Positions 26,088-35,417 are shown, counted from the stretch's first letter. The stretch is DNA of 64,000 nt from Candidatus Rifleibacteriota bacterium (GCA_024710355.1 JANJUX010000007.1:124001-188000), one strand, 5' to 3'. Numbers and translations: made by a program. The notes: generated by a model from the sequence alone, not told the origin.

Positions 26088-27161
26088 TCAGTTACCTCCT
26101 GCGGGCGGATTATCCACAGCTGCCGGAGTTTCGGTGGTGGCAGAGGGGGCTGAAGGCGCAGAGGGTTCAGCCAACGAGGCCGGTTCAACAGCTGAATTAC
26201 CTGAATCGCTGGTTGCCGGAGCAACCGGGGCATCTGCAGCCGGAACCGTTGGGGATTCAGATGGGGCGGGGGCGGGTGTCTCGCTGACCGGAGCCTCGTT
26301 GGTTACAGTGTCGGCGCTGACTCTGCTGACAACTTTGAACGCACCTTTTTTGAGAACCTTTACTTCGAGCTTGTCCTTGAAGGTTTCGACTTTGCCGTTG
26401 GCTTCGACGAGGTCGCCCGGGCGCAGCGGCTGGTCAGATTCGAGGCAGTCGGCCGGGACCCAGATCGGGAAGCCTGATTTGCCGTCATCGATGTTGATGA
26501 TCGTGCCGGTCGGGAACTTTTTCGTGCTGAGCACGCTGCCGGTGACATTGACGAAGCGACCGATCAGGCCATTGTCGATTTTATCGGGGTCGACGTCTTT
26601 AACGGTTTCGGGGGCCGGTGCGGCACCGCGCTTGATAAAGGCGATGTGTTCATGAGTGTTGATCAGCAGGCTGGGGGTGTCTTTCTGAAATCTTACCTGA
26701 CCTTCGATCGATATCACATCACCCTTGTTCGGCACGAGGTTTTTCGCTTCGATTTCCTTTGCGACCTTGGCATAAGCAGAAACTCTTATGGTAAGCGGGT
26801 TTTCGGCATCGCCCTGGGTCATGACAAAGCCGAGCGAGCCCCATTTGGGGTGTACGCCATAGCTCTGGGTGACTTCGCCGACGATGCGCACATGCGCAAA
26901 GTTGCTCAGTGGGCCGAGATCAGCGATCTTGACTTCCGGGGTTTTGACGTGTCTGGCGAAAAAGAGCAGCATCAGCAGACCCACGGTTGAGGTGAGCACC
27001 GCTACCCATTTAAAAACTCTTATTGACAGACGTTTTTGAGTCAGTGCCTGGCAATACGGGCAGCGGGTATAGATGCCGACGAAGCGCCCACAGCTCTGGC
27101 AGTGGGTTTCCTGGTGGTAGCGTTCTTCCGGGGTCTGGGTTTTTGGTTTTTCCTGTTCCAT
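26088..27161 (-). CDS. Zinc-ribbon, membrane-anchored OB-fold (tRNA_anti-like) protein
   Basis: 357 residues. Zinc ribbon at Cys21, Cys24, Cys34 and Cys37; one membrane helix at about 51-68; then two OB-like beta-barrel segments (NFAHVRIVGEVTQSYG...GDVISIEGQVRF, and GRFVNVTGSVLS...GDLVEANGKVETFKDK), the pattern of OB-fold nucleic-acid-binding domains, here probably extracytoplasmic. The C-terminal 90 residues are Ala/Pro/Ser-rich. RBS GAGGAAA is near the ATG. It sits between an amidase gene (16 bp gap) and the permease-like gene (2 bp gap). Whether the OB domains bind nucleic acid, oligosaccharide or metal is not shown. Confidence 0.75.
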   Translation of the reverse strand: MEQEKPKTQTPEERYHQETHCQSCGRFVGIYTRCPYCQALTQKRLSIRVFKWVAVLTSTVGLLMLLFFARHVKTPEVKIADLGPLSNFAHVRIVGEVTQSYGVHPKWGSLGFVMTQGDAENPLTIRVSAYAKVAKEIEAKNLVPNKGDVISIEGQVRFQKDTPSLLINTHEHIAFIKRGAAPAPETVKDVDPDKIDNGLIGRFVNVTGSVLSTKKFPTGTIINIDDGKSGFPIWVPADCLESDQPLRPGDLVEANGKVETFKDKLEVKVLKKGAFKVVSRVSADTVTNEAPVSETPAPAPSESPTVPAADAPVAPATSDSGNSAVEPASLAEPSAPSAPSATTETPAAVDNPPAGGN

Positions 27162-27177
27162 GATTTCCTCGGTTTTC

Positions 27178-29085
27178 TTAGAATCCTGACTTGAGAACCT
27201 GAATAAGCTGCATTACCAGCTTTTCAGGGTAATCGGGCGGCAACTGTTCGGGAAAGGCAAATACGATGGCGGTCGCGCCGGTGTGAGCGATTTCGTAGTC
27301 GCTGCCGGCGCCGACTTTAACCTTGATTGGCGGGTTTTCGTTCGCCAGGCCAAGACTTACGGCGTCGGCAACCATTTTGCCCCGGCCACCGCGATGGTAG
27401 TGCCTGATGCTCATGCCGCCCGCCAGTTCGCGTTTGAATGACAGCAGCATGTCGAGTTTTTGTTCGAGATTGGCTTCGAGAACCGCCTGATATTCAGGGT
27501 TCTGAATGTTTTCCGGCAGGTTGAGTCTGACGACTTCGGCGCCGGCGCCCATCAAGGGCTTAACCAGTTTGCGCACGAGATTGTCGAAGCTGAGTGGCGC
27601 CATGATGGCGATTTTTTTGCCGAGCATCTTTTCGGCAATCGGAGCGAGTCTGATTTCCGGCAGAGCCAGCGGTTCACCAGCAGTTTTTACCCAGAAATCG
27701 ACCTTTTCATAACCAAGCGGCGGTTGAATGTCGAGCTTGATATTGCCGTAAATCATCGGATATTGGCAGAAAAAGTAGCCACCGGGGCCGGTATGCGTCT
27801 GCCAGTCTTTGCCGAATCTGATTTTCGCATTCTGAATCGGGTTGCCGGCATTGGTGAGCAGCCGGCCAAGAACGTAGCGCTGTACCGGGCGCCGCACCGG
27901 AATATCGTAGCGGGCGATAACTTCATCTTCAATTACCAGACCGACTGCAACGAAATCTTTTTCGCTGCCGTCGAGTTCGAGGTAAAGGTTGCTCTCACCC
28001 TTTTCTGAAGTGCGGGCGTTGATGATTTTACCCTGATAATGCAGGGCAACGTCGGCAGTACGGGCGTTGATGCGGCCCTGGTCGTCGCGCAGCGTCACCT
28101 TGATCGGGAACCGGCCTTTAAAACCCTCAGCTATGAATGGGGCGACCGGTTCGACACTGCTGTTGGCGAACGGCAGGTTAACCTGAAGTTTTACACGGGT
28201 GCGCGCTGAATATGAGCCGTCGTCGGCAGTGAAAGTCAGTTGTACATCATACTCGCCGCTGGCAAGCGGGCGATTGTTGTATAAACGATAGGAATGCCCG
28301 AAAGAGGGCAGTTTGTCGAAGCCAAAGCCAGAGGCGTTATCGGGCACGATGCGGGCGTGAACTTTGGTGATTTCCTTGCTGGCAGTGAAAATCAGATTGA
28401 AATAGGGGGTGTCGATCTTGACCGGGTCATCGGCGACGAGCAGTTTAACTTTGAGCAGCCCGTCTTTGAACGATTCTTTAATGGCCTGGCGCAGCGCCTC
28501 AGCCTGATTGGTCAGGGCTTTACCTGTTTTGAGACCCTTTTCAATATGCGGAATCGAAATGTAACCGCCCTCAGTGAGCACCGCCGGCGACGGATTGTTG
28601 CGCAGAACGAAGAAGCCAGCAGGAACTATGATTGACTCTTCCCCGAAACCGAATTTGGCGAGCTCGTCAGTCATATTGCGGCCAACCGCCTGCGAAATGC
28701 CGTGGTCGATGGCATTGTAGTAAATCTCACTGCGGTCAGTCTTTCTGGGCCTGAGCGAGGCATTGTGGTGAACCGAAACGAAGAGATCGGGCTTGAGCTT
28801 TTCAGCCATGGCGACACGCTCACCGAGACTGAGAGCCGTGTCTTTCTCCCGGGTCATCTTGACCTCGGCGCCGTCAGCACGCAGCAGGTCGCGCAGGTAA
28901 CGGGCGACGCGCAGGTTGACGTCAGATTCCTTGAGGCCGGTGGGCCCGACAGCACCCGGATCAGCTCCGCCGTGACCTGGATCGAGCAGAATTGAGATAC
29001 CCTTGAGGGGCTTCAGGTTCTGGGCAAAGCCTGCGGTTGCGATAAGCAGAAACGACAAAAAAATAGCTATTCTGTTTAATTTCAT
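27178..29085 (-). CDS. N-acetylmuramoyl-L-alanine amidase with C-terminal second alpha/beta domain
   Basis: 635 residues: signal peptide 1-21 (ATAGFAQN), then an Amidase_3 zinc domain (about 30-210) with LLDPGHGGADPGAVGPTG, LFVSVHHNAS and VLTEGGYIS, which supply the expected His/Glu ligands and catalytic Glu. It cleaves the bond between muramic acid and the stem peptide. Three Ig-like or beta-sandwich modules follow. The C-terminal 150 residues (KIAIMAPLSFDNLVRKLVKPL, then LLSFKRELAGGMSIRHYH) resemble a second, degenerate Amidase_3 domain. First gene of the five-gene operon ending in the Cas6e-like gene. Confidence 0.9.
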   Translation of the reverse strand: MKLNRIAIFLSFLLIATAGFAQNLKPLKGISILLDPGHGGADPGAVGPTGLKESDVNLRVARYLRDLLRADGAEVKMTREKDTALSLGERVAMAEKLKPDLFVSVHHNASLRPRKTDRSEIYYNAIDHGISQAVGRNMTDELAKFGFGEESIIVPAGFFVLRNNPSPAVLTEGGYISIPHIEKGLKTGKALTNQAEALRQAIKESFKDGLLKVKLLVADDPVKIDTPYFNLIFTASKEITKVHARIVPDNASGFGFDKLPSFGHSYRLYNNRPLASGEYDVQLTFTADDGSYSARTRVKLQVNLPFANSSVEPVAPFIAEGFKGRFPIKVTLRDDQGRINARTADVALHYQGKIINARTSEKGESNLYLELDGSEKDFVAVGLVIEDEVIARYDIPVRRPVQRYVLGRLLTNAGNPIQNAKIRFGKDWQTHTGPGGYFFCQYPMIYGNIKLDIQPPLGYEKVDFWVKTAGEPLALPEIRLAPIAEKMLGKKIAIMAPLSFDNLVRKLVKPLMGAGAEVVRLNLPENIQNPEYQAVLEANLEQKLDMLLSFKRELAGGMSIRHYHRGGRGKMVADAVSLGLANENPPIKVKVGAGSDYEIAHTGATAIVFAFPEQLPPDYPEKLVMQLIQVLKSGF

Positions 29086-29304
29086 GCACCAATCTTACCA
29101 TAAGCACAGCAACCTGCAAATATCGAGAATGTACCACAAAAAAACATTTTTCATTGGCCAGGCGTGAATAAATGTGTCTCAAATCCGTTGCAGCAAACGC
29201 TGATCTGGCACTTTCACATCAGGGTCTTCACCCGGTGGCCTGGTTCTGTAAAATCTGGTAATATTTTGTCAGAGCATCTTCAAAGTTGTGGGGGAGGTGT
29301 GCCG

Positions 29305-31611
29305 ATGCGGGTCATACTGGTTTTTCTGGTGACAGCACTGCTTAACTGCGCGGCAATTCTCTCTGCCTGCAACCCTGAGCCCGGGCCCCAGCATTTTCCT
29401 GTTCTGAGCGTGCCACCGGCAAGAATTACCACCGGCTATTTCAGTGTTTACAATGGCTTGAACGGTCTGCCCTGCAACGATATCAGGTCGATTCTTTTCT
29501 TCGACGCAAGCAGTGGCAAAAATTACGTGATCGTCGGCACTGCAGGGAAAGGGCTGATGATTTTCGCCGATGAAACCTGGCATGTGAGCGGGAGCGGGCT
29601 TTTTCAGTTTCCCGAACTGACAGTAACTTCAATGATGCGGGTTTCTGGCGACAGCTTGCTTCTCGGCACGCCGGCAGGGCTCTATGAGGGCAGATACGAG
29701 AATGAAAAATTTGGTTTTGAGCCGGTTTTAACCAGCTACAGAGAAGTGATGAACGTCACAGCCATTGCCCGCAACCCCGAAGAAGAGGATAGCTTTCTGC
29801 TCGCCTGCGACCGCACCGCAGGCATACTCGCCCGTGATACTTTCAGAGAATTCAAAATTCCGCCGCACCTCAGCCCCACAGGGTTTTCTGCGGTGATTTC
29901 CTGCGATCTTGGCAGTTTCGCGGGCTGCAACGGTGGTATTTATCAGATCACCGGCGAAGGCATGAGCCCCTGTGAAGGAGAAATTGAACAGACTGGCTGG
30001 GTTACCAGTTTTGCGACTGCCAAAGAAAGGCTGTTTATAGCGTCTTCAAACGGGGTCAGTCTTCTAAAGCCTGAGGGAAAAATGACAAGCCTGCTTCCGG
30101 GAGTCTGGGCGACCTGTCTCGCGTTCAGCGCCGCACCTGAAGAACTGCTGTCGGGCCAGGATTTTAAATCTTTTGTGGCTGCCGTTCCTGACGGTTCGAT
30201 GCGCCAGGAAGAAGAGAATCTCGACCTGCTGCGCGAGAGATACGCCAGTCTGCAGAGAGAATACCAGGAATACACGCGCCGCTACGCTGGCCAGCCACAG
30301 GCAGACGAGAATGCGGTGCTCGAAATGTACCAGAAGTTTTTTGATTTTCAGGATGCCTGCGAGAAAGCCATTGCCGATAATCCGGCAGAGAAACTGATCA
30401 GCCCACTGCTCAAGGGTCTCTGGGTCGGAACCCAGGACAGTGGCCTGGTTATTTTTGCGACCAATGGTCAACGCCACCAACTGACTGCCGAAAACTCGAA
30501 GCTGCCCTCTGACGACGTGACTGCGATTGCCTGTGCCCCTGATGGCGAAACCTGGGTCGGAACAGCGAACGCAGGGTTGATGCGCTACTCTTCCCGGGCG
30601 ATCGGCGGCAAGGGTAAGGTTAATACATTGCTTGCATGCCGGCCAACGCGCGTGCGGGTGCTATCAGACATGCTGATGATCGGAACTGAGAATGACGGCC
30701 TGTATATTTACGATATCAAGTCACTGCAGCAGGCCGGCCATTATGCTTTCAATGGCTTTCACCGACGGGTAAGCGATTTTGCTCTCGACCGCGACGGCAA
30801 TCTCTGGGTGACCGGCGACGCCGGTGTCTGGACCTGGAACGGCAGCAGCTGGGCCAGAGCTGTTTTCCCGCCGAAGGTCAAGGTGCCTGACGGCATGGCC
30901 TCAAGAATCGTAATTGACAGCAAAAACAGAATCTTCGTTGCCTTTGCGACTAACGCGATGGTCCACGAGCAGGTCTGTCTCTACAACGGCAGTTTTCTCG
31001 AAAGAACCGATCCGGCAACCGTTCAGCGCCTGCTGCAGGCGAGCGGCACCCAGCAGCTCGAAGCTCTACAGCTGCATGGCCTGGCAGGCACCTACATGCG
31101 CAATTTTAACTTTGCCAATGCCAGTGCCGCCCTTGCCGCCTTCGAAAATGGTGAAACGAGCCCGGTAACGGCAATGCTGAACACTGAGCACTACCTGCTG
31201 ACCGGCCTGGAAAACGGTCTGCAGAAAATTTTTGACGGCGAGAGCTATAAACAGCTCTCAGAGCTTGGCACCGGCCGGATCGGCGCGATTCGCAATCTTT
31301 TCCGTCTGCCCAGCGGCATAATTGTCATTCAGGGCCATGAAGGCATCAGCGAGTTCGACGGTCAGCATTACCGGCTCATTGAATCCCCGGCAACCGGTGC
31401 CGGCTGGTCGATTACCGACATGTGTCCCGATCAGTTGAACCCCGAGACCTACCGCATCTCGTTTTCGGCTTCCGGCAGGGGTGGCTACGCCCGCTACCAG
31501 GGCAACTTCTGGGAAAAGCTGCACGTGAACAGCCCGGTGCTTTCTCTGGCTCAGGCCGACCGGATCATCTTTCTCGCCACTCCGAACGGCGTTGACTACC
31601 TGATCGAGTAG
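29305..31611 (+). CDS. Two-component-regulator-type propeller lipoprotein
   Basis: 768 residues from the ATG at 29305, preceded by GGGGGAGGTG; an upstream start at 29164 is not supported. Lipobox LSAC at about residues 20-23, so probably an outer-membrane-associated lipoprotein. The rest is a beta-propeller: the entry motif GYFSVYNGLNGLPCNDIRSI, then blades with ETWVGTANAGLMRYSS, NLWVTGDAGVWTWNGSSW and similar 40-residue repeats. No histidine-kinase domain follows, so it is a stand-alone sensor or binding propeller. A coiled-coil insertion rich in Glu/Arg/Tyr (about 300-360) breaks the propeller. Confidence 0.85.
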   Translation: MRVILVFLVTALLNCAAILSACNPEPGPQHFPVLSVPPARITTGYFSVYNGLNGLPCNDIRSILFFDASSGKNYVIVGTAGKGLMIFADETWHVSGSGLFQFPELTVTSMMRVSGDSLLLGTPAGLYEGRYENEKFGFEPVLTSYREVMNVTAIARNPEEEDSFLLACDRTAGILARDTFREFKIPPHLSPTGFSAVISCDLGSFAGCNGGIYQITGEGMSPCEGEIEQTGWVTSFATAKERLFIASSNGVSLLKPEGKMTSLLPGVWATCLAFSAAPEELLSGQDFKSFVAAVPDGSMRQEEENLDLLRERYASLQREYQEYTRRYAGQPQADENAVLEMYQKFFDFQDACEKAIADNPAEKLISPLLKGLWVGTQDSGLVIFATNGQRHQLTAENSKLPSDDVTAIACAPDGETWVGTANAGLMRYSSRAIGGKGKVNTLLACRPTRVRVLSDMLMIGTENDGLYIYDIKSLQQAGHYAFNGFHRRVSDFALDRDGNLWVTGDAGVWTWNGSSWARAVFPPKVKVPDGMASRIVIDSKNRIFVAFATNAMVHEQVCLYNGSFLERTDPATVQRLLQASGTQQLEALQLHGLAGTYMRNFNFANASAALAAFENGETSPVTAMLNTEHYLLTGLENGLQKIFDGESYKQLSELGTGRIGAIRNLFRLPSGIIVIQGHEGISEFDGQHYRLIESPATGAGWSITDMCPDQLNPETYRISFSASGRGGYARYQGNFWEKLHVNSPVLSLAQADRIIFLATPNGVDYLIE

Positions 31612-31634
31612 GCGAACCGTTCATATCATGCGGA

Positions 31635-32327
31635 TCATTTCGTCAAAACCATGAGTGAGAAGCCGCCCAATATTCTGGCTGCCAGATCTCGATTCGCGAG
31701 CGAGGCCAGTTTTCTTGGAATCCTGAGCAGATTGGCCTTCCAGCCCCTGTTTGGCAAGTCGAGGGCGCCGTTTGTGTAAAAATAATCGACAATCTCGTGC
31801 CCAGTGTCTTTCAGGGCTTCCAGTGCCGTTTCTTTGGTGAAATAGTGAATATGCCCGATGGATTTTCTGTGCTTAGTTATCGAAGAACGCAAAACACTTT
31901 GCACAGACAATTCCAGCGGAATATGAAAAATCTTGTAAGCGGCTTTTTCTCTTATCTTTCTCAAAAAGCCAAAGTAGTCTTCGACGTGCTCAAAGACGTC
32001 TATTGCCATTACAACATCGAAATGAGCATCGCTGTCCTGCAATAAATCCGATAACCTGAAGGTAAGATTCGCTTTTGCCTTTTTGCTGCAGAGCTCAAAT
32101 GCCTGCGGCGAAATTTCGTAACCGAACAACGCAACCCTGTCGCCATAATGCCCGTTCAACTGGTTCAGAATCTCTCCGGCACCACAACCGATCTCGCAGA
32201 TACTCGAAGGGTTCAGCGAATTTCTTTCGATTATGTTTCGTATGTGCTTCGCTTTCCACGCTGAATCTTCCTCATGCCAGGATGGGTTATTGTCAAGATA
32301 GGTTCCATCTTCATAAATTTTTGTCAT
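31635..32327 (-). CDS. Class I SAM-dependent methyltransferase
   Basis: 230 residues from the ATG at 32327, chosen because AGGAGG lies just ahead of it; a start at 32375 adds 16 residues with no ribosome binding site. SICEIGCGAGEILNQL is motif I for S-adenosylmethionine binding. HFDVVMAIDVFEHVEDYF is the motif II/post-II block with DVFEH. Substrate unknown, perhaps a cell-surface sugar or small molecule. It lies at the left border of the AT-richer patch and is convergent with the propeller gene. Confidence 0.88.
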   Translation of the reverse strand: MTKIYEDGTYLDNNPSWHEEDSAWKAKHIRNIIERNSLNPSSICEIGCGAGEILNQLNGHYGDRVALFGYEISPQAFELCSKKAKANLTFRLSDLLQDSDAHFDVVMAIDVFEHVEDYFGFLRKIREKAAYKIFHIPLELSVQSVLRSSITKHRKSIGHIHYFTKETALEALKDTGHEIVDYFYTNGALDLPNRGWKANLLRIPRKLASLANRDLAARILGGFSLMVLTK

Positions 32328-32419
32328 TCTTACCTCCTCGTCTGACCAGGCGGGCTGAGTTTTCTTATACTGCACGCATCATATCAAATTATGCTGCCGC
32401 GTGAGTGTTCCTGCGTTTT

Positions 32420-32947
32420 TTATAGCTTCAGCGCTATCCGGGCTTCTGGAGGCCACAGGTAGTCTATGGGGCAGACATAGCCTCGCAGCCATAATCTGCC
32501 GGCCATTTTTCTTATATAAAACCCTTTGGGAAACTCTTCATCTTCCTGTTTTTCTATTTTTGAAAAGATTGTTATCGAGCCTTTGGGTGCCTTGTTTTTG
32601 CCGGTTTCTGTTTCTTCCTGCTGGTCCAGATAATTCAAGCGCAGGTAAGGGCCAATCTCCAGAGGGCACAGATTCAGGTGCAGCTGCTCTATGCTGCTGA
32701 AAATTTCTTCAAAAGTTGCTCCATTTGTGAATCCGAGATCCTGTACCGATAATTCAACGATGTCTGCAGCTTCTTCGCTCGGGCTTGCCTCGAACACATC
32801 ACTGCCCAGCAGTATTTTGGCATATTCATTAAGATGTATGCCTTCGGCGACCAATCGTTTCAGCAGATCTTCTTTGCTCTGGCCGCCATATTTTATTTTT
32901 CTGACGATCACGCCCTGCCGCGCCAGCAATTCTTTTAAAGTTGTCAC
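32420..32947 (-). CDS. Conserved hypothetical protein
   Basis: 175 residues from GTG at 32947, five bases after GGAG. The block IVELSVQDLGFTNGATFEEIF...LCPLEIGPYLRLNYLDQ and the ending WLRGYVCPIDYLWPPEARIAL resemble a family of hypothetical proteins with LGFxxGATxxEIY and LCPPEVGPxLRLQY motifs. I know no assigned function. It lies in the same patch as the VapBC-type pair. Confidence 0.6.
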   Translation of the reverse strand: MTTLKELLARQGVIVRKIKYGGQSKEDLLKRLVAEGIHLNEYAKILLGSDVFEASPSEEAADIVELSVQDLGFTNGATFEEIFSSIEQLHLNLCPLEIGPYLRLNYLDQQEETETGKNKAPKGSITIFSKIEKQEDEEFPKGFYIRKMAGRLWLRGYVCPIDYLWPPEARIALKL

Positions 32948-33033
32948 GTTTACTCCATTTTGTCAGCTGTTATCAGGCAGCGGTATATGCCCCGTCTACC
33001 ATTCCCGCTGATCGAATTTCATTTACAATTATT

Positions 33034-33480
33034 CTATGGCAGTAACGGCCCGTGTAAGCTGCAGTTTATCGAGCTGGTCGAGCCGGCGGCGTGGGTTGAA
33101 TAATTCCCGGGAGGTAGCGGCAGGCCCTCGGCATGCAGGTATATGCCATAAATGAACCGAAGCAAAGAATTCTCCTCATAACCGTAACTCCCCGGGCAAT
33201 GAACGGCAGATTTCAGATAGCCTGAGTTTATGAGCCTGCTTTCTATCTCAGCGAAAGAAACGTTGTATTTAATGTGAGCATCCGGGTGATCCATATTATA
33301 TGCCTCAATCGCCCCTTCAATAAGACGTATATTGCTCTGGCAACTGCGAAAACACATTTCTGAACCGGCTTTAAGCGACATGGGCGATCCAATTATTCTG
33401 ATTATCGTAAACACGACCAGAACAATCACCACGAGCCTGGACAGCCATTTCCCTGTCTTACCTGGTGCTTCGTATTTCAT
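33034..33480 (-). CDS. Orphan type IV pilin-like / pseudopilin-like protein
   Basis: 148 residues. One N-terminal membrane helix (about 14-31), then CQSNIRLIEGAIEAYNMDHPD followed by CPGSYGYEEN and CSLHG. The order C-x3-C, NIRxxExAIxxYNxDHP, CPxxGxY and SCxxHG is characteristic of pseudopilins of type II secretion and competence systems. The typical prepilin-peptidase motif (GFTLxE) is missing: the N-terminus is MKYEAPGKTGKWLSRLVV. No other pilus genes are adjacent. RBS AGCAGGAA is a few bases before the ATG. Confidence 0.7.
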   Translation of the reverse strand: MKYEAPGKTGKWLSRLVVIVLVVFTIIRIIGSPMSLKAGSEMCFRSCQSNIRLIEGAIEAYNMDHPDAHIKYNVSFAEIESRLINSGYLKSAVHCPGSYGYEENSLLRFIYGIYLHAEGLPLPPGNYSTHAAGSTSSINCSLHGPLLP

Positions 33481-33509
33481 TTCCTGCTGTAACTATAAGA
33501 AGTGTGAAA

Positions 33510-33899
33510 TCAAATTCTGGAATACGGTTTTTCTATTTCGAGCCTTGGAACGACTGAAAGATGTTTTTCATTGAAAGAGTGTATCGGAATCCCAAGGCCA
33601 ACTGCCGTCTCACCAATCAGGATGTCTGCAATACTCGAACCATGGCTTAAACGCGCCATTGAAAATGTTTGAATTGCTCTTCTATAGTCTCCTGTTGTCG
33701 GCCAGAAAAGGGGAAACGGTTTGAACAGCTTTTTTATTCGTTGCATCTGCAGCCTGTTTTCAGCTCCGGCCATCAACTCAAACAATGAAAAACCAGAAAT
33801 AGCCAAAGGTGTATTCATGCCGAGAGATTTAAGCCAGGCAATCGCTGGTGGATATTGACGCTGAATATCTACCAGTATGTCTGTATCAACGAGAATCAT
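33510..33899 (-). CDS. vapC: PIN-domain ribonuclease toxin, VapC-like
   Basis: 129 residues from the internal ATG at 33899. MILVDTDILVDIQRQYP supplies the first Asp of the PIN metal site, ELMAGAEN the conserved Glu and SIADILIGETA the later Asp. PIN toxins cleave tRNA or rRNA. The start lies inside the 3' end of the upstream antitoxin gene (14-bp overlap), typical of toxin-antitoxin coupling. An upstream in-frame start at 33947 would overlap the antitoxin further and adds residues not seen in PIN domains. Confidence 0.8.
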   Translation of the reverse strand: MILVDTDILVDIQRQYPPAIAWLKSLGMNTPLAISGFSLFELMAGAENRLQMQRIKKLFKPFPLFWPTTGDYRRAIQTFSMARLSHGSSIADILIGETAVGLGIPIHSFNEKHLSVVPRLEIEKPYSRI

Positions 33900-34074
33900 G
33901 CTTTTCGTCCTTGTGTGTCCAAGCTTTTTCTCGAAGTTCCCGCGCAAAGTCGACGTTATCCTTTATATCTGTTCGATCCTTCCATATCCCGACCAATCCA
34001 GAATTTAACAGTTCTTCAACTGTCATCGTCCTGGCCTCTGTCTTATCAACATTATGCTTTTTCATTCTAGGCAT
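33886..34074 (-). CDS. VapB-like antitoxin candidate
   Basis: 62 residues from the ATG at 34074 (GGAG 7-8 bases upstream): MPRMKKHNVDKTEART, then TVEELLNSGLVGIWKDR and a charged helical end. Small, charged, immediately upstream of and overlapping a PIN-domain toxin by 14 bp, as expected of its antitoxin. The DNA-binding fold cannot be told from the sequence; the assignment is from context. Confidence 0.6.
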   Translation of the reverse strand: MPRMKKHNVDKTEARTMTVEELLNSGLVGIWKDRTDIKDNVDFARELREKAWTHKDEKHDSR

Positions 34075-34179
34075 AAATACTCCATTATTCGGCCGATTCC
34101 TGCTCATCTTGATCATACCATAGATGTTGTTTGCTTTCATATTCAATCAAATTGCAAAGTAGTATCTCAAGGCCGCAGT

Positions 34180-34413
34180 TTATTCCATGTATTTGTCAAA
34201 AAATTGGTAATCAACGTCATATACTGTTCTCGGCCTAAGACCAATTTCTTCCTTTTCCATCATATGTTCAAAACCGTCTGGCGAAATCGTTCTCGGGTAA
34301 ATCTTGCCATTCACGTTCATGTTCCAGGGGTATTTCTGGTCTTCTGAAGGCGTAAAAGAACGAAAAAGCCGGTCGCCACGATACTGCTCGATAATGCACT
34401 CAGAATTCTTCAT
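34180..34413 (-). CDS. Hypothetical small protein
   Basis: 77 codons with a plausible protein pattern (GDRLFRSFTPSEDQKYP, then RTVYDVDYQFFDKYME). No Shine-Dalgarno ahead of the ATG and no family recognised. It lies in the AT-richer patch upstream of the toxin-antitoxin pair, on the same strand. Confidence 0.4.
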   Translation of the reverse strand: MKNSECIIEQYRGDRLFRSFTPSEDQKYPWNMNVNGKIYPRTISPDGFEHMMEKEEIGLRPRTVYDVDYQFFDKYME

Positions 34414-34516
34414 CTGCGTTCAGCTTTCTTTTTCACACGCGGTCTACACAACGCTTTCGCCGCCGAGTTCGACAAGCATCAAAACAGAGGGAAGTGGCGG
34501 CCGCAAGTCGGCGTCG

Positions 34517-35410
34517 TCAGTAGCGCCAACCCATCTTTGTGGCGAGTTCGGCAAAGTGTTTTTTCTCGTCTTCGCTGAGGTTTTTCGGAATTGCGACCTC
34601 GATTTTTACCATCAGGTCGCCGCCTGGAAGCCCGAGTCCGCGCAGACGCAGGGCATCGCCGTGCTGGCTGCCGGGGGGGATCGTGAGAATGAAATCCTGG
34701 CCACGCGGATCTTTCAGCTTGATTTTGCTGCCCAATACAGCCTGTGCCAGATTTACGCAGATCGTCGTCTCGATGTTGTGCCCTTTGACCTTGAACGGGT
34801 GCTCGTCTTCAATTTCGAGCTTCAGATTGTATGAGCCGCCCGAAGTGCTGACCCTGAAAACAGAACCGTTCGTCGAACCCGACGGAATATCGATCGTCTG
34901 CGTGCCTCCGGGCAGGCCGCTGACCTGAACCTTGCCGCCTGCAACCGCAGTCGAAAGGGGTACCTTCAGCGTCGCCGTCGACTGCTGTGAATGGCCGCCA
35001 TGCCCACCGTGGCTGCGCGAACCGAAAAAGCTCTCGAAACCACCGAAGGGCGAGCCACCGCTTTTGCCGCGACCACCGCCGCCGAGATTCAGACTGCTGA
35101 GAATCTGTTCAAAAAAGTCGCCGGTATTACCCGACCCCGAACTGAAAAAATCGCCAAACGGGCCTTCTTTCGAGAAACCTTCAAAATTGAACGAGCCACG
35201 GCCCAGGCGGGCGGCGTCGTATTTCTGCCGCTCGTCATCGCGCCCGAGAACTTCATAGGCCTCGGAAATTTCCTTGAATTTCTCTTCAGCCTTGTGATCA
35301 CCTTTGTTTATATCAGGGTGATACTTTTTCGCCAGACGCTTGAAAGCCTTTTTGATATCTTCCTTGCTGGCGTTCTGTGGCACTTCGAGTATCTTGTAAT
35401 AGTCTTTCAT
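34517..35410 (-). CDS. DnaJ-like co-chaperone without zinc fingers (CbpA type)
   Basis: 297 residues from the ATG at 35410. J-domain residues 1-65 with the HPD motif in [10 protein letters not shown], a Gly/Phe-rich linker (about 75-140) and two C-terminal substrate-binding beta domains ([16 protein letters not shown], and [21 protein letters not shown]). No CxxCxGxG zinc fingers, so CbpA/class B type. It stimulates DnaK ATP hydrolysis. An upstream in-frame start at 35587 adds 59 non-homologous residues and crosses a strong promoter (35418-35446), so it is rejected. No dnaK is adjacent. Confidence 0.9.
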   Translation of the reverse strand: MKDYYKILEVPQNASKEDIKKAFKRLAKKYHPDINKGDHKAEEKFKEISEAYEVLGRDDERQKYDAARLGRGSFNFEGFSKEGPFGDFFSSGSGNTGDFFEQILSSLNLGGGGRGKSGGSPFGGFESFFGSRSHGGHGGHSQQSTATLKVPLSTAVAGGKVQVSGLPGGTQTIDIPSGSTNGSVFRVSTSGGSYNLKLEIEDEHPFKVKGHNIETTICVNLAQAVLGSKIKLKDPRGQDFILTIPPGSQHGDALRLRGLGLPGGDLMVKIEVAIPKNLSEDEKKHFAELATKMGWRY

Positions 35411-35417
35411 GGCCCGA

